Source: Planctomicrobium sp051466335 (GTDB lineage: Bacteria > Planctomycetota > Planctomycetia > Planctomycetales > Planctomycetaceae). From it: a stretch of 64,000 nucleotides of DNA. A model generated the notes under the pieces. It made no database searches. It was not told the DNA's origin and saw nothing but the letters and a program-made list of their open reading frames with translations. Both the position numbers and the translations under genes were made by a program. Shown here piece by piece: positions 1-7,445 of this stretch. Each line of letters begins with the position of its first letter. Position 1 is the stretch's first letter. The stretch is from contig NZ_CP195793.1 in NCBI RefSeq assembly GCF_051466335.1, forward strand, positions 62,001 through 126,000, read 5' to 3'.

Positions 1-36
1 TATGACCTGTAATCGACCAGTTGATACACTGCTGCT

Positions 37-1575
37 TTAAATCTTCTCATGCTCGAATAGTTTCCTTATTAAACTAGCTAGTTCTGATGACGGAGGAACG
101 AAAAGCCCAAGAGCATCGTCTTGAGTGGAACGGGCGAACATTGCACCGTTTGGAACCAGTGCCGTATACCGGCGTTGCAGCGGCGGGGCACAGTCAACGT
201 GGAGTTTTTTATCCTGAACGAATGTGCGACATCCGGGCATTGATTCGATCTCAGTTGCGTTGTGGAGGATGTAGACTTCAACGTTCTGATCGACGACATT
301 TTCGGATGATGCACCATTTCGGAAGTCCAATACCTGCTCATTGGACTCTGGTTCAGGGTTCCGCAACTCCTCGGGGACTCGCCACCAACTTCCTCTTCGT
401 TTCCGAGAAGTCCGTTTCAGTACCACTGCATCTGGTGGAAGCGCAGTCAATGAGAGATTGCCTCCTGATTCAGCGATCTCGTCAAGCGTGGGAATCTGAT
501 TTTGCCAAAAAGCAACCAGCTCCTTCAACTCCTCCCTAGTCCCTTGTGGAGGAAGACACCCCCCACCGTGTTTCTTCCATAACTCCGTTACCAGATTCTC
601 CACATCAAGTGGAGGGCACGGTGCTATTGTGAATAGCGACTGGCAAAGTTTCGATTCCGGAAGTGCTGAATATCGGTCGTTCAAAATCTTGAGCGCCGCC
701 TTCAATTCTGGCCCCCAAACGACGCTTTGGCCGTCACTAATGAACAGTGGTGCGCAATCTCTGTGTACCCAGTCTGTTGACACAAAAACCTGGCAAAATG
801 GCAGGTACATTAAGTATGTTACATCTAACCGGTGTACCTTGCTGATTCTCGATGCATTTACTCCAATATGATAAAAAAGCTCGATTCGTAATGCGAATGC
901 AACATATGGAGCAAACGTGGACAATGGCGGATTCTTTTCTTGTGCGAAACGGGTCAGGATTGTACTTTTGTCTCTCTCCAGCTGGAATAATTGAATCGCC
1001 AAATGCACCTGCTGGTCCGGCCGTAATTTCATCAGCACGGAATCGACAGCATCTATCACATCGGTGAGCGTGCTGCACGTACATTCTTCGAATGCATTTA
1101 CACGTTTTAAGACGTCAATCACACCTTCGGTTTGATAGGCCACTTCAGCATTCCGCCAATCAACAGCTGCTCGCTGCTCATCTTCGCCGAAGTGTCCTTG
1201 TGACCAACGAAGAAACGACTTCGCCTCCAATGTTTCAGGGAAAGCAACCATTACATGACCAGAAACTCTTTCCTTCCCGCCACCGGCCATAACGACCTTC
1301 CCATTCAGAAAGACATCCTTTCCCAAGAGATTCATCCGACAGATCGTGGCGTGATGAAGATTTGGCAAGCCTGACCAATCGGGGAATTTGTCTGCGATTT
1401 GACGTACAAGCTCTTCTGGTGTTTTCTTCTTCGTCGGCTCTTTGGCTAGGTCAGCTAATGTCTCAAGGTAGAAAATTGGGCAGACATTCGGCCGGAAAAA
1501 ATGGTCGAAAAGCACGGACTCGTCCACACTAAGGGACTGTAGAAAGGATTTGTCGAAGAGTGCTGTCGGTCCCAT
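37..1575 (-). CDS. Hypothetical protein, possible PIN-like N-terminus (512 aa)
   Basis: I cannot name a function. Residues about 5-40 read like the opening of a PIN-type nuclease fold: a short hydrophobic strand followed by Asp8 (ALFDKSFLQS), then a hydrophobic strand and an acidic helix (CPIFYLETLADL). The rest has no signal peptide or membrane segment. A basic patch (RTSRKRRGSWWR, around residue 395) could contact nucleic acid. The ATG at 1575 has only a weak purine-rich stretch before it. The gene is divergent from the small-gene operon at 2.0 kb and shares no operon with anything in view. The PIN reading rests on a few residues and is tentative; the coding call is firm because of length. 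Confidence 0.75.
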   Translation of the reverse strand: MGPTALFDKSFLQSLSVDESVLFDHFFRPNVCPIFYLETLADLAKEPTKKKTPEELVRQIADKFPDWSGLPNLHHATICRMNLLGKDVFLNGKVVMAGGGKERVSGHVMVAFPETLEAKSFLRWSQGHFGEDEQRAAVDWRNAEVAYQTEGVIDVLKRVNAFEECTCSTLTDVIDAVDSVLMKLRPDQQVHLAIQLFQLERDKSTILTRFAQEKNPPLSTFAPYVAFALRIELFYHIGVNASRISKVHRLDVTYLMYLPFCQVFVSTDWVHRDCAPLFISDGQSVVWGPELKAALKILNDRYSALPESKLCQSLFTIAPCPPLDVENLVTELWKKHGGGCLPPQGTREELKELVAFWQNQIPTLDEIAESGGNLSLTALPPDAVVLKRTSRKRRGSWWRVPEELRNPEPESNEQVLDFRNGASSENVVDQNVEVYILHNATEIESMPGCRTFVQDKKLHVDCAPPLQRRYTALVPNGAMFARSTQDDALGLFVPPSSELASLIRKLFEHEKI

Positions 1576-2020
1576 AGTGGCTCACCCAAAGTGTACTTTC
1601 CAACAGGACAGGCCGGCGAACTGTCAGGTTCGTCAGGAAAGTCGGGATTGTGGCTGAATCTGCATCTGTGAAATCGCCTGATGACCGCTGGTTTCAGCTT
1701 GATTGCATTTCGCATGGCAATATGGCGATTGATGCCGATGCGATCCTTAGTCGGTTTCGCCAGCCGGGCAATAATATCGCTGAATGTTTGATGCGGCGAG
1801 GTAGCGAAAGCAGTCCATTCGCATGAGATCCTTTACTCGCGAAGAGTTTCACCCCTTTTGGCGGTTGTTCTCCGCTTTCCTACTCTTTGCCGTCCACGTT
1901 TGAGCTTCTGGCGGTTTGCATCTAACCGCGCGGTTGCTGGATGTCCTTTCTGTGTTTGAGTGTTTGCCTGTCGTGGCGGGGCGAGACAGGTCAAACACTC
2001 AAACGAAAGGACAACTTAAC
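1576..2020. other. Intergenic region with long inverted repeat
   Basis: 445 nt between two divergent genes with no credible open reading frame. It must hold the promoters of both. The only strong structure is the inverted repeat at 1943-2012, listed separately. Confidence 0.6.
1943..2012 (+). promoter_or_regulatory. Long inverted repeat covering the Shine-Dalgarno of the first operon gene
   Basis: Left arm 1943-1972 (GTCCTTTC, then GTTTGAGTGTTTG, then CCTGTC) is nearly complementary to right arm 1985-2012 (GACAGG, then CAAACACTCAAAC, then GAAAGGAC), with a 12-nt loop and a few bulges. The right arm contains the AAAGGA that serves as ribosome site for the ATG at 2021; the left arm contains its complement. 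In RNA this would form a long hairpin hiding the start region. It could instead be a protein-binding or origin-type palindrome. The symmetry is visible; the role is inferred. Confidence 0.6.
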
Positions 2021-2317
2021 ATGGCAACCGCTATCTCCAATAAACCCGTTGCAACGCTTCGTGAACGTGGCGGAATCAAAGCGACCATCTGGAAGAACAG
2101 TTCCACCAAAGGGAACTACTACTCCATCGACATCAGTCGCACCTACAAGACCGATGACGGTTATCGCGAGACCCGCAGCTTCTCCGACAGCGATCTGCTC
2201 ATCGTCGCCCGGCTGGCCCAGAAAGCCTACGACAAGGTCGGTGAACTGATTGGCAAGGATGCCGCCGATCGTCGGGCTGCCGCACAGCAACCTGCTCCCG
2301 AGCAGGCCACTGCCTGA
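2021..2317 (+). CDS. Small plasmid protein of a three-member paralogue family (98 aa)
   Basis: A 98-residue protein of unknown function. Its core (KPVATLRERGGIKATIWKN, then a YYSIDISRTYK strand, then DLLIVARLAQKAYD helix) matches two other proteins in this window, at 4978-5334 and 51086-51400. The layout, a small beta sheet followed by one helix with a conserved W and an RTYK/RTF strand, would suit a small nucleic-acid-binding protein, but that is only a guess. The ATG at 2021 is chosen over an upstream one at 1916 because AAAGGA lies 9 nt before it and the paralogues begin here. First gene of the 2.0-4.7 kb operon. Confidence 0.8.
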   Translation: MATAISNKPVATLRERGGIKATIWKNSSTKGNYYSIDISRTYKTDDGYRETRSFSDSDLLIVARLAQKAYDKVGELIGKDAADRRAAAQQPAPEQATA

Positions 2318-2332
2318 CGCTGCCCCGGTCGC

Positions 2333-2360
2333 ACTGCCGTTGGCTCCGGTCAACGGCAGT
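2333..2360 (+). terminator. 10-bp stem hairpin between operon genes
   Basis: ACTGCCGTTG and CAACGGCAGT flank an 8-nt loop. There is no T-run after it, so it is more likely an mRNA processing or attenuation hairpin than a full terminator. Confidence 0.35.
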
Positions 2361-2395
2361 CCCGGCCTCCACGATCGCACAGAAAGGATTTCAAC

Positions 2396-3025
2396 ATGAC
2401 ACACTTTACCGTCGGTATTCTGATACCACCACAGGAACTGCCTGATGCTGAAACGCACATCGCCCAACTGATGGCTCCCTACGACGAAGGCAGCAACGTC
2501 GAGAACTACATCTGCTATGACCTGAATCAGGCCGATGTCGACCTGAAGATCTGCATCCGTGATCTGGAGCAGCTGATTGCCGAACCCAGACCATGGATCA
2601 ATGTCGAACGCTGCCAGGCTCGCCTGAACGAGCTGCGGGAGATGACCGCTTTCGATTACTACGAGGAATATCTCCAGTTTCACGACAGTTTCGATGATCA
2701 GGGACGTCCGGTTTCCACCCGGAACCCAAAAGCCCGCTGGGACTGGTATGTCGTCGGTGGCCGCTGGGACGGCTGGCTGCACGACCGCAAGTCCACCGGA
2801 AACCGCGTCGCCGATAACTCGGCTCCGGTTCCTCATGTGCTGACGAACGAAAAGTTCCCGTTTGTCCTGATTACCCCCGACGGCCAATGGCATGAACGGG
2901 GCAAAATGGGCTGGTGGGCCATGGCGACCAACGAGAAAGACGAAGCGATCTGGCACGAGGAACTGCGTCGGTTGCTTCAGCAGTATAGCGATCACCATTT
3001 GGTGCTTGTTGATGCCCACATCTGA
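2396..3025 (+). CDS. Phage/plasmid-type hypothetical protein (209 aa)
   Basis: Starts MTHFTVGILIPP and carries a YYEEY motif, then NPKARWDWYVVGGRWDGWL and a C-terminal ITPDGQWHERGKMGWW block. I recall the same layout (MTHFTV... PYDE ... NPxxKWDWYxxGGRW) in actinobacterial and phage hypothetical proteins of no known function. The ATG follows GAAAGGATTTCAAC, the same ribosome site type as its neighbours. It is soluble, with no signal peptide, and lies 78 nt after the first gene, with a hairpin in between. Confidence 0.85.
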   Translation: MTHFTVGILIPPQELPDAETHIAQLMAPYDEGSNVENYICYDLNQADVDLKICIRDLEQLIAEPRPWINVERCQARLNELREMTAFDYYEEYLQFHDSFDDQGRPVSTRNPKARWDWYVVGGRWDGWLHDRKSTGNRVADNSAPVPHVLTNEKFPFVLITPDGQWHERGKMGWWAMATNEKDEAIWHEELRRLLQQYSDHHLVLVDAHI

Positions 3026-3044
3026 TTAGGAAAGGAGATCAACC

Positions 3045-3776
3045 ATGAATGACATCACTGAAAAACAAACCGATCGTCCGGAAAGCCGGTTCCCTTCCAT
3101 CTATGCCCGGTTGCCGGATGCTCCCCTGAATACCAGTCCGGTGCCGCACCTGACCAGCCTGTATTCCCGAGTTGGTCGCGGGCCGTATGGCGATGCCCGG
3201 TATCGCGGGAACTGCAGCGGGTATCTGATCAAGGACCTGATCAGGTACTTCGACTCCCGATCCGTTCTCGATCTGATGCGGGGTTCCGGCACCTGTGGCG
3301 ACGTCTGCCGGGAACTCGGACTCCCCTACTCCGAGATGGATCTCCGTCTCGGTCAGGATGCTGCCGATCCGGATGCCTATGCCGGTCTGGAACCGGTGGA
3401 CTTCATCTGGGCCCATCCTCCCTACTGGCGAATGATCCGGTACAACCGCGATCCCCGTTGCCTGTCCGCATTGCCGACGCTGGAAGCGTTCCTGAACCGG
3501 ATGCAGTTGATCCTGCACTTGTCGAAACGGGTACTCACCCCGTCCGGCAAGATCGCCATCCTGATCGGGAACTATTCCGACCAGGGCCGCTACATGCCGC
3601 TCTCGCACCTGCTCGTGGAACGAGCCATCCGTGAAGGGCTGCACATGGCCTGCACGGAGATCATCCGCTTTCAGCACGGAAACACATCATCCCGCAAGCA
3701 GTACCAGAGCAGCTTCATCCCCGGGCTGCACGATACCTGCCTGATCTTTGAAACCACCAACCCTGAAAGGGACTGA
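3045..3776 (+). CDS. DNA methyltransferase-like protein (243 aa)
   Basis: Probably a SAM-dependent DNA amino-methyltransferase. Motif I is seen as VLDLMRGSGTCGDV (residues ~76-90) and motif IV as FIWAHPPYW (~125-133), where the usual D/N/S-P-P-Y begins with His. Motif order (I before IV) and the final hydrophobic strand (TCLIFETTN) fit a compact Rossmann methyltransferase. It sits in the small-gene operon, 19 nt after the previous stop with AAAGGAGA before the ATG, and has no partner nuclease nearby, so it looks like an orphan modification enzyme of the plasmid, possibly for escaping host restriction. The His for Asp in motif IV may alter or abolish activity. Confidence 0.8.
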   Translation: MNDITEKQTDRPESRFPSIYARLPDAPLNTSPVPHLTSLYSRVGRGPYGDARYRGNCSGYLIKDLIRYFDSRSVLDLMRGSGTCGDVCRELGLPYSEMDLRLGQDAADPDAYAGLEPVDFIWAHPPYWRMIRYNRDPRCLSALPTLEAFLNRMQLILHLSKRVLTPSGKIAILIGNYSDQGRYMPLSHLLVERAIREGLHMACTEIIRFQHGNTSSRKQYQSSFIPGLHDTCLIFETTNPERD

Positions 3777-3779
3777 ACC

Positions 3780-4103
3780 ATGAACTTTGTCTGCACCAAT
3801 TCTGACTGCGATGAGTCAGCACAATCGACCCATTTCTATTACCGGCTGGACGCCGACGGCTGCGACCGCGTCTTTGACATCATCTCGAAGAAAACCGGCG
3901 AGATCGTGGCCCGGATGCCGTTCTGGGACCTGTTTCAGGAAACCCGCTTCGACACGCTGCTGATCATGGCCGCTCTGGACCGGTTCGTAGAACGCGGCGG
4001 CTTTCTGCAACGAGCCGCCATCAGCAAGGCCCTGGCGGTCGAATACGACGTGACTTCCGGCAGCGGTGAATATCTGAAAACGGTCGTCCGGGAGGACGAC
4101 TGA
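3780..4103 (+). CDS. Hypothetical protein with N-terminal Cys pair (107 aa)
   Basis: Unknown function. The N-terminus has two Cys (FVCTNSDCDES) and a His shortly after, which might bind metal but there is no second CxxC. It starts 3 nt after the methyltransferase stop, with GAAAGGGAC upstream of its ATG, so the two genes are translated from one message and likely coupled. Confidence 0.7.
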   Translation: MNFVCTNSDCDESAQSTHFYYRLDADGCDRVFDIISKKTGEIVARMPFWDLFQETRFDTLLIMAALDRFVERGGFLQRAAISKALAVEYDVTSGSGEYLKTVVREDD

Positions 4104-4144
4104 TTACCCGATTGATCAACGAACTGACAATGAAAGGAAACACC

Positions 4145-4366
4145 ATGACCAGCTTCAACATCGAAATCAACAAAGACATTCCTGACCATATCTTCGTCGA
4201 GGTCGACCGACGGTTCGACGTCGCTATTGAACGCACCCCGGTAGGACTTTCCTTCCGGATCTACCCCCGCACAGGTGGCGAACTCTGGGGTGAACCGTTC
4301 ACGACTTTTGAAGTGCTCGAAGCAGATGTACTCGCTCTGGAAGCTGCCCTACGGGATACATCGTGA
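4145..4366 (+). CDS. Hypothetical protein (73 aa)
   Basis: Small acidic protein with no recognised family. An earlier in-frame ATG at 4112 exists, but ATG 4145 has the operon-type ribosome site AAAGGAAACACC directly before it and is preferred. Beta-rich in appearance (DVAIERTPVGLSFRIYPRTG), ending in a Leu/Ala helix. Confidence 0.65.
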   Translation: MTSFNIEINKDIPDHIFVEVDRRFDVAIERTPVGLSFRIYPRTGGELWGEPFTTFEVLEADVLALEAALRDTS

Positions 4367-4416
4367 TGGTTCCGGCCCGAACCTTCACTCAACTTCAACC
4401 AGGAAAGGAACCTGAT

Positions 4417-4698
4417 ATGACCAACACGACCAACCTCCCTCCCCGCTCCGGCCGAAAGCTGTCCGAGATTTCCGGGACGCTGCTGTCTCTCGCCAGAGAA
4501 CTGACCGACTTCGCAAACGAATACACCGAACAGATCAACTTCGAGACCTACGATAGCCTGACGGACATGACCGCCCGGATGCTGGCCTACGCCAATCTGC
4601 TGGAAAGCCGTGACCGCCGGGCGTTTCTGCAGGAAGAAATCCACGAAGCGGAAGAACTGCTGGCCCACCTGCGGAAACGGATGTATAGGTCGGATTGA
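4417..4698 (+). CDS. Hypothetical helical protein (93 aa)
   Basis: No recognised family. Almost entirely helix-forming (SLARELTDFANEY, then EEIHEAEELLAHLRKRM), so probably a coiled coil. The ATG at 4417 is preceded by AGGAAAGGAACCTGAT; an upstream ATG at 4363 overlaps the previous stop but lacks such a site. Last gene of the uninterrupted run that starts at 2021. Confidence 0.65.
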   Translation: MTNTTNLPPRSGRKLSEISGTLLSLARELTDFANEYTEQINFETYDSLTDMTARMLAYANLLESRDRRAFLQEEIHEAEELLAHLRKRMYRSD

Positions 4699-4977
4699 CC
4701 GAGGGAGGCAGGTTTTCACAACCGATCCTTCGTCCCCTCCTCCGTAGAACTTCATCTGTTCATTTCTGCAGAAGCAGATCTCTGTATCGCACGAAATGGA
4801 GGACTGGTCATCGGAGCAGATGCGGAAATGTGGATCGTCATTCATGCAGCCTTCCACGAATGACGCGATGAAGAAACCTCCATTTCTACTCACTCCGGCA
4901 TCCCGGTCTCCAATCTGTGATTGACCGGGCGGGAAAGCCGTGGCAGTGTCGGACTCAAACTGAAAGGGAGGTCCGTC

Positions 4978-5334
4978 ATGGCCAAGTCACAATCAAATTC
5001 AAACTCGAACTCACAGCCACAGCGGAGGGAGAGTGCTCCCAGCCAGACCCGCGCTACTGAATCCCACAACAAACCGGCGGCCACGCTCCGGCACGGCAAC
5101 CTGAAGTGTGTCCTCTGGAGGAATGAAGGGGAGAAAGGACCGTGGTACGTCGCGGACCTGATCCGCACGTTCCGCACGGAAGCGGGGTTTCAGGAAACCA
5201 ACAAGGTGAACGCCGAAGACCTGCTACGGGTGGCGTTCCTGGCCCAGCAGGCGTACGGCCAGCTACAGGAACTCAAAGCGGCTGACAAAGCCGCCGCTGA
5301 TCATGATGGCTTCGATGAACACGCTCCGTACTGA
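4978..5334 (+). CDS. Second member of the small paralogue family (118 aa)
   Basis: Same family as the proteins at 2021-2317 and 51086-51400. Closest to the latter: both share the segment NLKCV(L/I)WRN, the NKxxAEDLLRVAFLAQQA helix region and an acidic end finishing in APY. The N-terminal 25 residues are low-complexity Ser/Asn/Gln. The ATG at 4978 follows GAAAGGGAGG; the ATG at 4921 lacks a site. Together with the next gene it forms a two-gene module repeated in inverted orientation at 50.7-51.4 kb. Function unknown. Confidence 0.8.
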   Translation: MAKSQSNSNSNSQPQRRESAPSQTRATESHNKPAATLRHGNLKCVLWRNEGEKGPWYVADLIRTFRTEAGFQETNKVNAEDLLRVAFLAQQAYGQLQELKAADKAAADHDGFDEHAPY

Positions 5335-5423
5335 TGGAGCATGCTGCTCCTGCCGGTGCCCGCGAGGGCCGTCTCATGAGTGGATGACGTCACCATTCCG
5401 CGAGGCAGAAAGCGATCCGGCCC

Positions 5424-5810
5424 ATGGATAAGTCACAACTCAGGCAGTTCACCGGTTCGACGCAGTGGTTCCGCCATAGCTTCAACCGGGCAGTGATCTA
5501 TACCGAAGGCATCCAGTTTCTGATGGAAGAAGGGAAAGCGTACTGGCTGGTGGACGCCATCGCCTCCCACATCGGGAGCAAGGAGTTCAACAAAGCGGCT
5601 GCTCAGGATGATCGCATCGGGCTGATGCACTTCTGGAAGCTGGCTGTCCGGCCAGATCAGACCGCCACGCTCAAAGCGGTGGCGGACAGCGGCGAACAGC
5701 CGTTCATCGAACAACAGATCCCGTTCACCGACTTCCCGCTGGAAGAGATCGACATTTGGGCTCAACACAACGGAAACAGCTTTACTCTGATGCTGCCGAG
5801 CGAATACTGA
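5424..5810 (+). CDS. DUF6876-like protein, copy 1 (128 aa)
   Basis: The core (QFTGSTQWFRHSFNRAVIYTEG, shortened here, then YWLVDAIASHI and LMHFWKLAV) matches what I recall of the DUF6876 family, which is common on plasmids and in mobile islands and has no known activity. It is about three quarters identical by eye to the protein at 50713-51105, and both follow a member of the small paralogue family. Soluble, with conserved Trp and Tyr. Starts 89 nt after the previous stop. Confidence 0.85.
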   Translation: MDKSQLRQFTGSTQWFRHSFNRAVIYTEGIQFLMEEGKAYWLVDAIASHIGSKEFNKAAAQDDRIGLMHFWKLAVRPDQTATLKAVADSGEQPFIEQQIPFTDFPLEEIDIWAQHNGNSFTLMLPSEY

Positions 5811-5818
5811 CAAAGAGA

Positions 5819-5992
5819 TCACGGTTTCCCGGGTACCGCAGCAGATGCTTCCTCATTTGAATGAAGCGGAGTCACCGTGTGGTGAAGGATTTCATGGACA
5901 AGTTCATCCAACGTCTGCCCCCGTTTCCGGGCCATTTCCTGCAACCGGTCAATAAGTTCGTCGTCTATTTCAATGGTAATCTCACCCGTCAT
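5819..5992 (-). CDS. Ribbon-helix-helix antitoxin-like protein (57 aa)
   Basis: A very short gene read from the minus strand: it begins MTGEITIEIDDELIDRLQEM and continues ARKRGQTLDELVHEILHH. The strand-helix-helix layout, with an alternating hydrophobic first strand (ITIEID) and a G-x-T turn before the second helix, is that of MetJ/Arc-type DNA-binding antitoxins. GGAGG lies 9 nt before the ATG at 5992. No toxin gene follows on the same strand, so it is an orphan or a solo regulator. It is convergent with the DUF6876 gene, their stops only 8 nt apart. Confidence 0.7.
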   Translation of the reverse strand: MTGEITIEIDDELIDRLQEMARKRGQTLDELVHEILHHTVTPLHSNEEASAAVPGKP

Positions 5993-6083
5993 GAGTGCAT
6001 GCCTCCATATGTCTGCTCTTCATTTTTCTTGCCATCCCGCTGAAATCGTATTTATGGTGAAAGCATGACACAGGCTTCCATGC

Positions 6084-6269
6084 ATGGCTGATCGCACCTG
6101 CAACATTGTGCCCTTTCCAGTTCGGAAAAAGTTTCGCAGCTATGAACCATCTGCGAAAGCAGTCGCGTTGGCTATGAAGGAGGCTCTGCGTCTGGGTGAG
6201 CCGATTGACGAACAGACCGCCCGCCGCTTGCTGATCGAACTCTACATCTACGGGTTCGAACCGGAATAG
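6084..6269 (+). CDS. Small hypothetical protein (61 aa)
   Basis: Possible small gene: basic N-terminus (NIVPFPVRKKFRSY), then a helix-rich second half (AVALAMKEALRLG, then ARRLLIELYIYGFEPE). The composition is protein-like, but no clear ribosome site precedes the ATG and no homologue is recognised. Confidence 0.4.
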   Translation: MADRTCNIVPFPVRKKFRSYEPSAKAVALAMKEALRLGEPIDEQTARRLLIELYIYGFEPE

Positions 6270-6324
6270 CCGTCGTGAGAAACTCTATCAATCGATTTGC
6301 AGAAGTACGATGATACAGAATTCT

Positions 6325-6648
6325 TCATCGCTGCGCGAAGTTATCATCCTTCTCATCCCCGGCAGGCGTGCTTCCAATTAAACCGAATGGTGGGCCAGAC
6401 TCTGATGGCATCCACCCCGCCAACCTAGCCTCTTTAATCCAGGCAGCGACATAGCGAGGAGTCAATTGGTCATGGCACCAAAGCCAGCTGATCGTCACAA
6501 CCAGGGGGGCGCCGTGATTCTCTGCCAATTCAACGATGACGCGATCGCCCATGCCGAGGCCGTTCTGGTAGCGTCGCTTTCCCAGGCACCAACGATAAGT
6601 GATGCCATCAACAATGATCTGATGGGAATGCTTTCTTGGAAGTGTCAT
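6325..6648 (-). CDS. Hypothetical protein (107 aa)
   Basis: Unrecognised soluble protein. Features: a short beta stretch (HQIIVDGITYRWCLG), a hydrophobic strand (PLVVTISWLW), and a conserved-looking helix (ITPRY-like: LTPRYVAAWIKEARLAGW) followed by PPF. I have an impression of similar proteins in other planctomycete genomes, but not of a function. Opposite strand to the mobilisation genes. Confidence 0.55.
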   Translation of the reverse strand: MTLPRKHSHQIIVDGITYRWCLGKRRYQNGLGMGDRVIVELAENHGAPLVVTISWLWCHDQLTPRYVAAWIKEARLAGWMPSESGPPFGLIGSTPAGDEKDDNFAQR

Positions 6649-7052
6649 CTCAAAAGTCCGGTTTCGAGTGTCCGATTGTACCCGCGAGAGAAGATCAGTT
6701 TCAATTACGGATATGAGTGATGGATAGCTGATGCCGGATGAGATTGAGTCAAATTGTATGTCATCGGAAAAAGATAATCAGCTTCAATTGTCACAGTCTG
6801 GCAAAGGCTGTCTTCGGGAGACATATGGAAGAGGTGAGGCGGAAAAAACAGGGCGTTGACGGCAACCGGGGATGAGCGTTTACTTCAGAGGCTGGGAGTA
6901 GCCAGATGTTTTTTCCCGCCGGGAAAAACCGCTGACCAACCTTGCGGTTTGGTTCAGCGGCATCTGGTCAGGAGAGCACTTCGTAGCTCCCCCGACACCC
7001 CCATCGAATGACCATTCTTCACACTGCGATGCCATTCTGTCGAGGAGCCCTG
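6649..7052. other. Intergenic region upstream of mobC, contains candidate oriT
   Basis: 404 nt without a convincing gene. Two adjacent inverted repeats at 6910-6960 are the only clear structure; see the oriT entry. Confidence 0.5.
6910..6960. other. Candidate oriT for the MobC/MobA pair
   Basis: Two back-to-back inverted repeats: TTTTTCCCG-C-CGGGAAAAA (6910-6928) and CCGCTGACCAA with TTTGGTTCAGCGG (6929-6960, one unpaired base). Mobilisable plasmids of the MOBP/MOBQ type carry their nick site next to such repeats just upstream of mobC or mobA, which is the position here (mobC begins at 7053). The nick site cannot be fixed by eye. Confidence 0.5.
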
Positions 7053-7445
7053 ATGAACTCCCCCGAAAGTCAATCCCCTGCCCGCTTCCAACGGCATGGC
7101 CGGCCTCGGAAGCCTCTTGATGAATTGCGAAACATCGAACTGCGACTGTACCTGACGCTTTCCGAGAAAGAACGGCTCGATACCGAGGCTCATGCTGTTG
7201 GTTTGCGTCCTTCCGAGTATGTCCGTCGAGTCGTGCTCGAACAGCGTCTCACCACAATCGAACGCTGTTCCACCGGCAATCCCCGGCTCCTGCTGGAGCT
7301 GAACGCCATCGGCAACAACCTCAACCAGGCAGTACGTGATGTTCATGCTGGTTCCACCCGTCAGCATGACTGGGAAGAGCTGCACGGACTGCTGGAGATC
7401 GCGCTACAGCGTGTGGCGTACGGAGATGACGACGATGTTCGTTGA
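7053..7445 (+). CDS. mobC: MobC-like relaxosome accessory protein (130 aa)
   Basis: Small DNA-binding accessory protein that helps the relaxase melt or recognise oriT. The N-terminal half has a ribbon-helix-helix look (ELRLYLTLSEKERLDTEA, then GLRPSEYVRRVVL), and the C-terminal half has the MobC hallmark LLLELNAIGNNLNQAVRDVH. ATG 7053 is preceded by GAGGAGCCCTG; an ATG at 7008 lacks a ribosome site. It overlaps the start of the relaxase gene by 11 nt, which is the usual mobC-mobA arrangement. Confidence 0.85.
   Translation: MNSPESQSPARFQRHGRPRKPLDELRNIELRLYLTLSEKERLDTEAHAVGLRPSEYVRRVVLEQRLTTIERCSTGNPRLLLELNAIGNNLNQAVRDVHAGSTRQHDWEELHGLLEIALQRVAYGDDDDVR

Noticed and set aside
1991..3019. A 342-codon minus-strand frame opposite the first two operon genes
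   Set aside because: The plus-strand genes have ribosome sites and recognisable paralogues; the opposite frame is an antisense artefact of codon bias.
3045..3776. Restriction-modification system around the methyltransferase
   Set aside because: None of the neighbouring small proteins shows a nuclease motif, so it is treated as an orphan methyltransferase.
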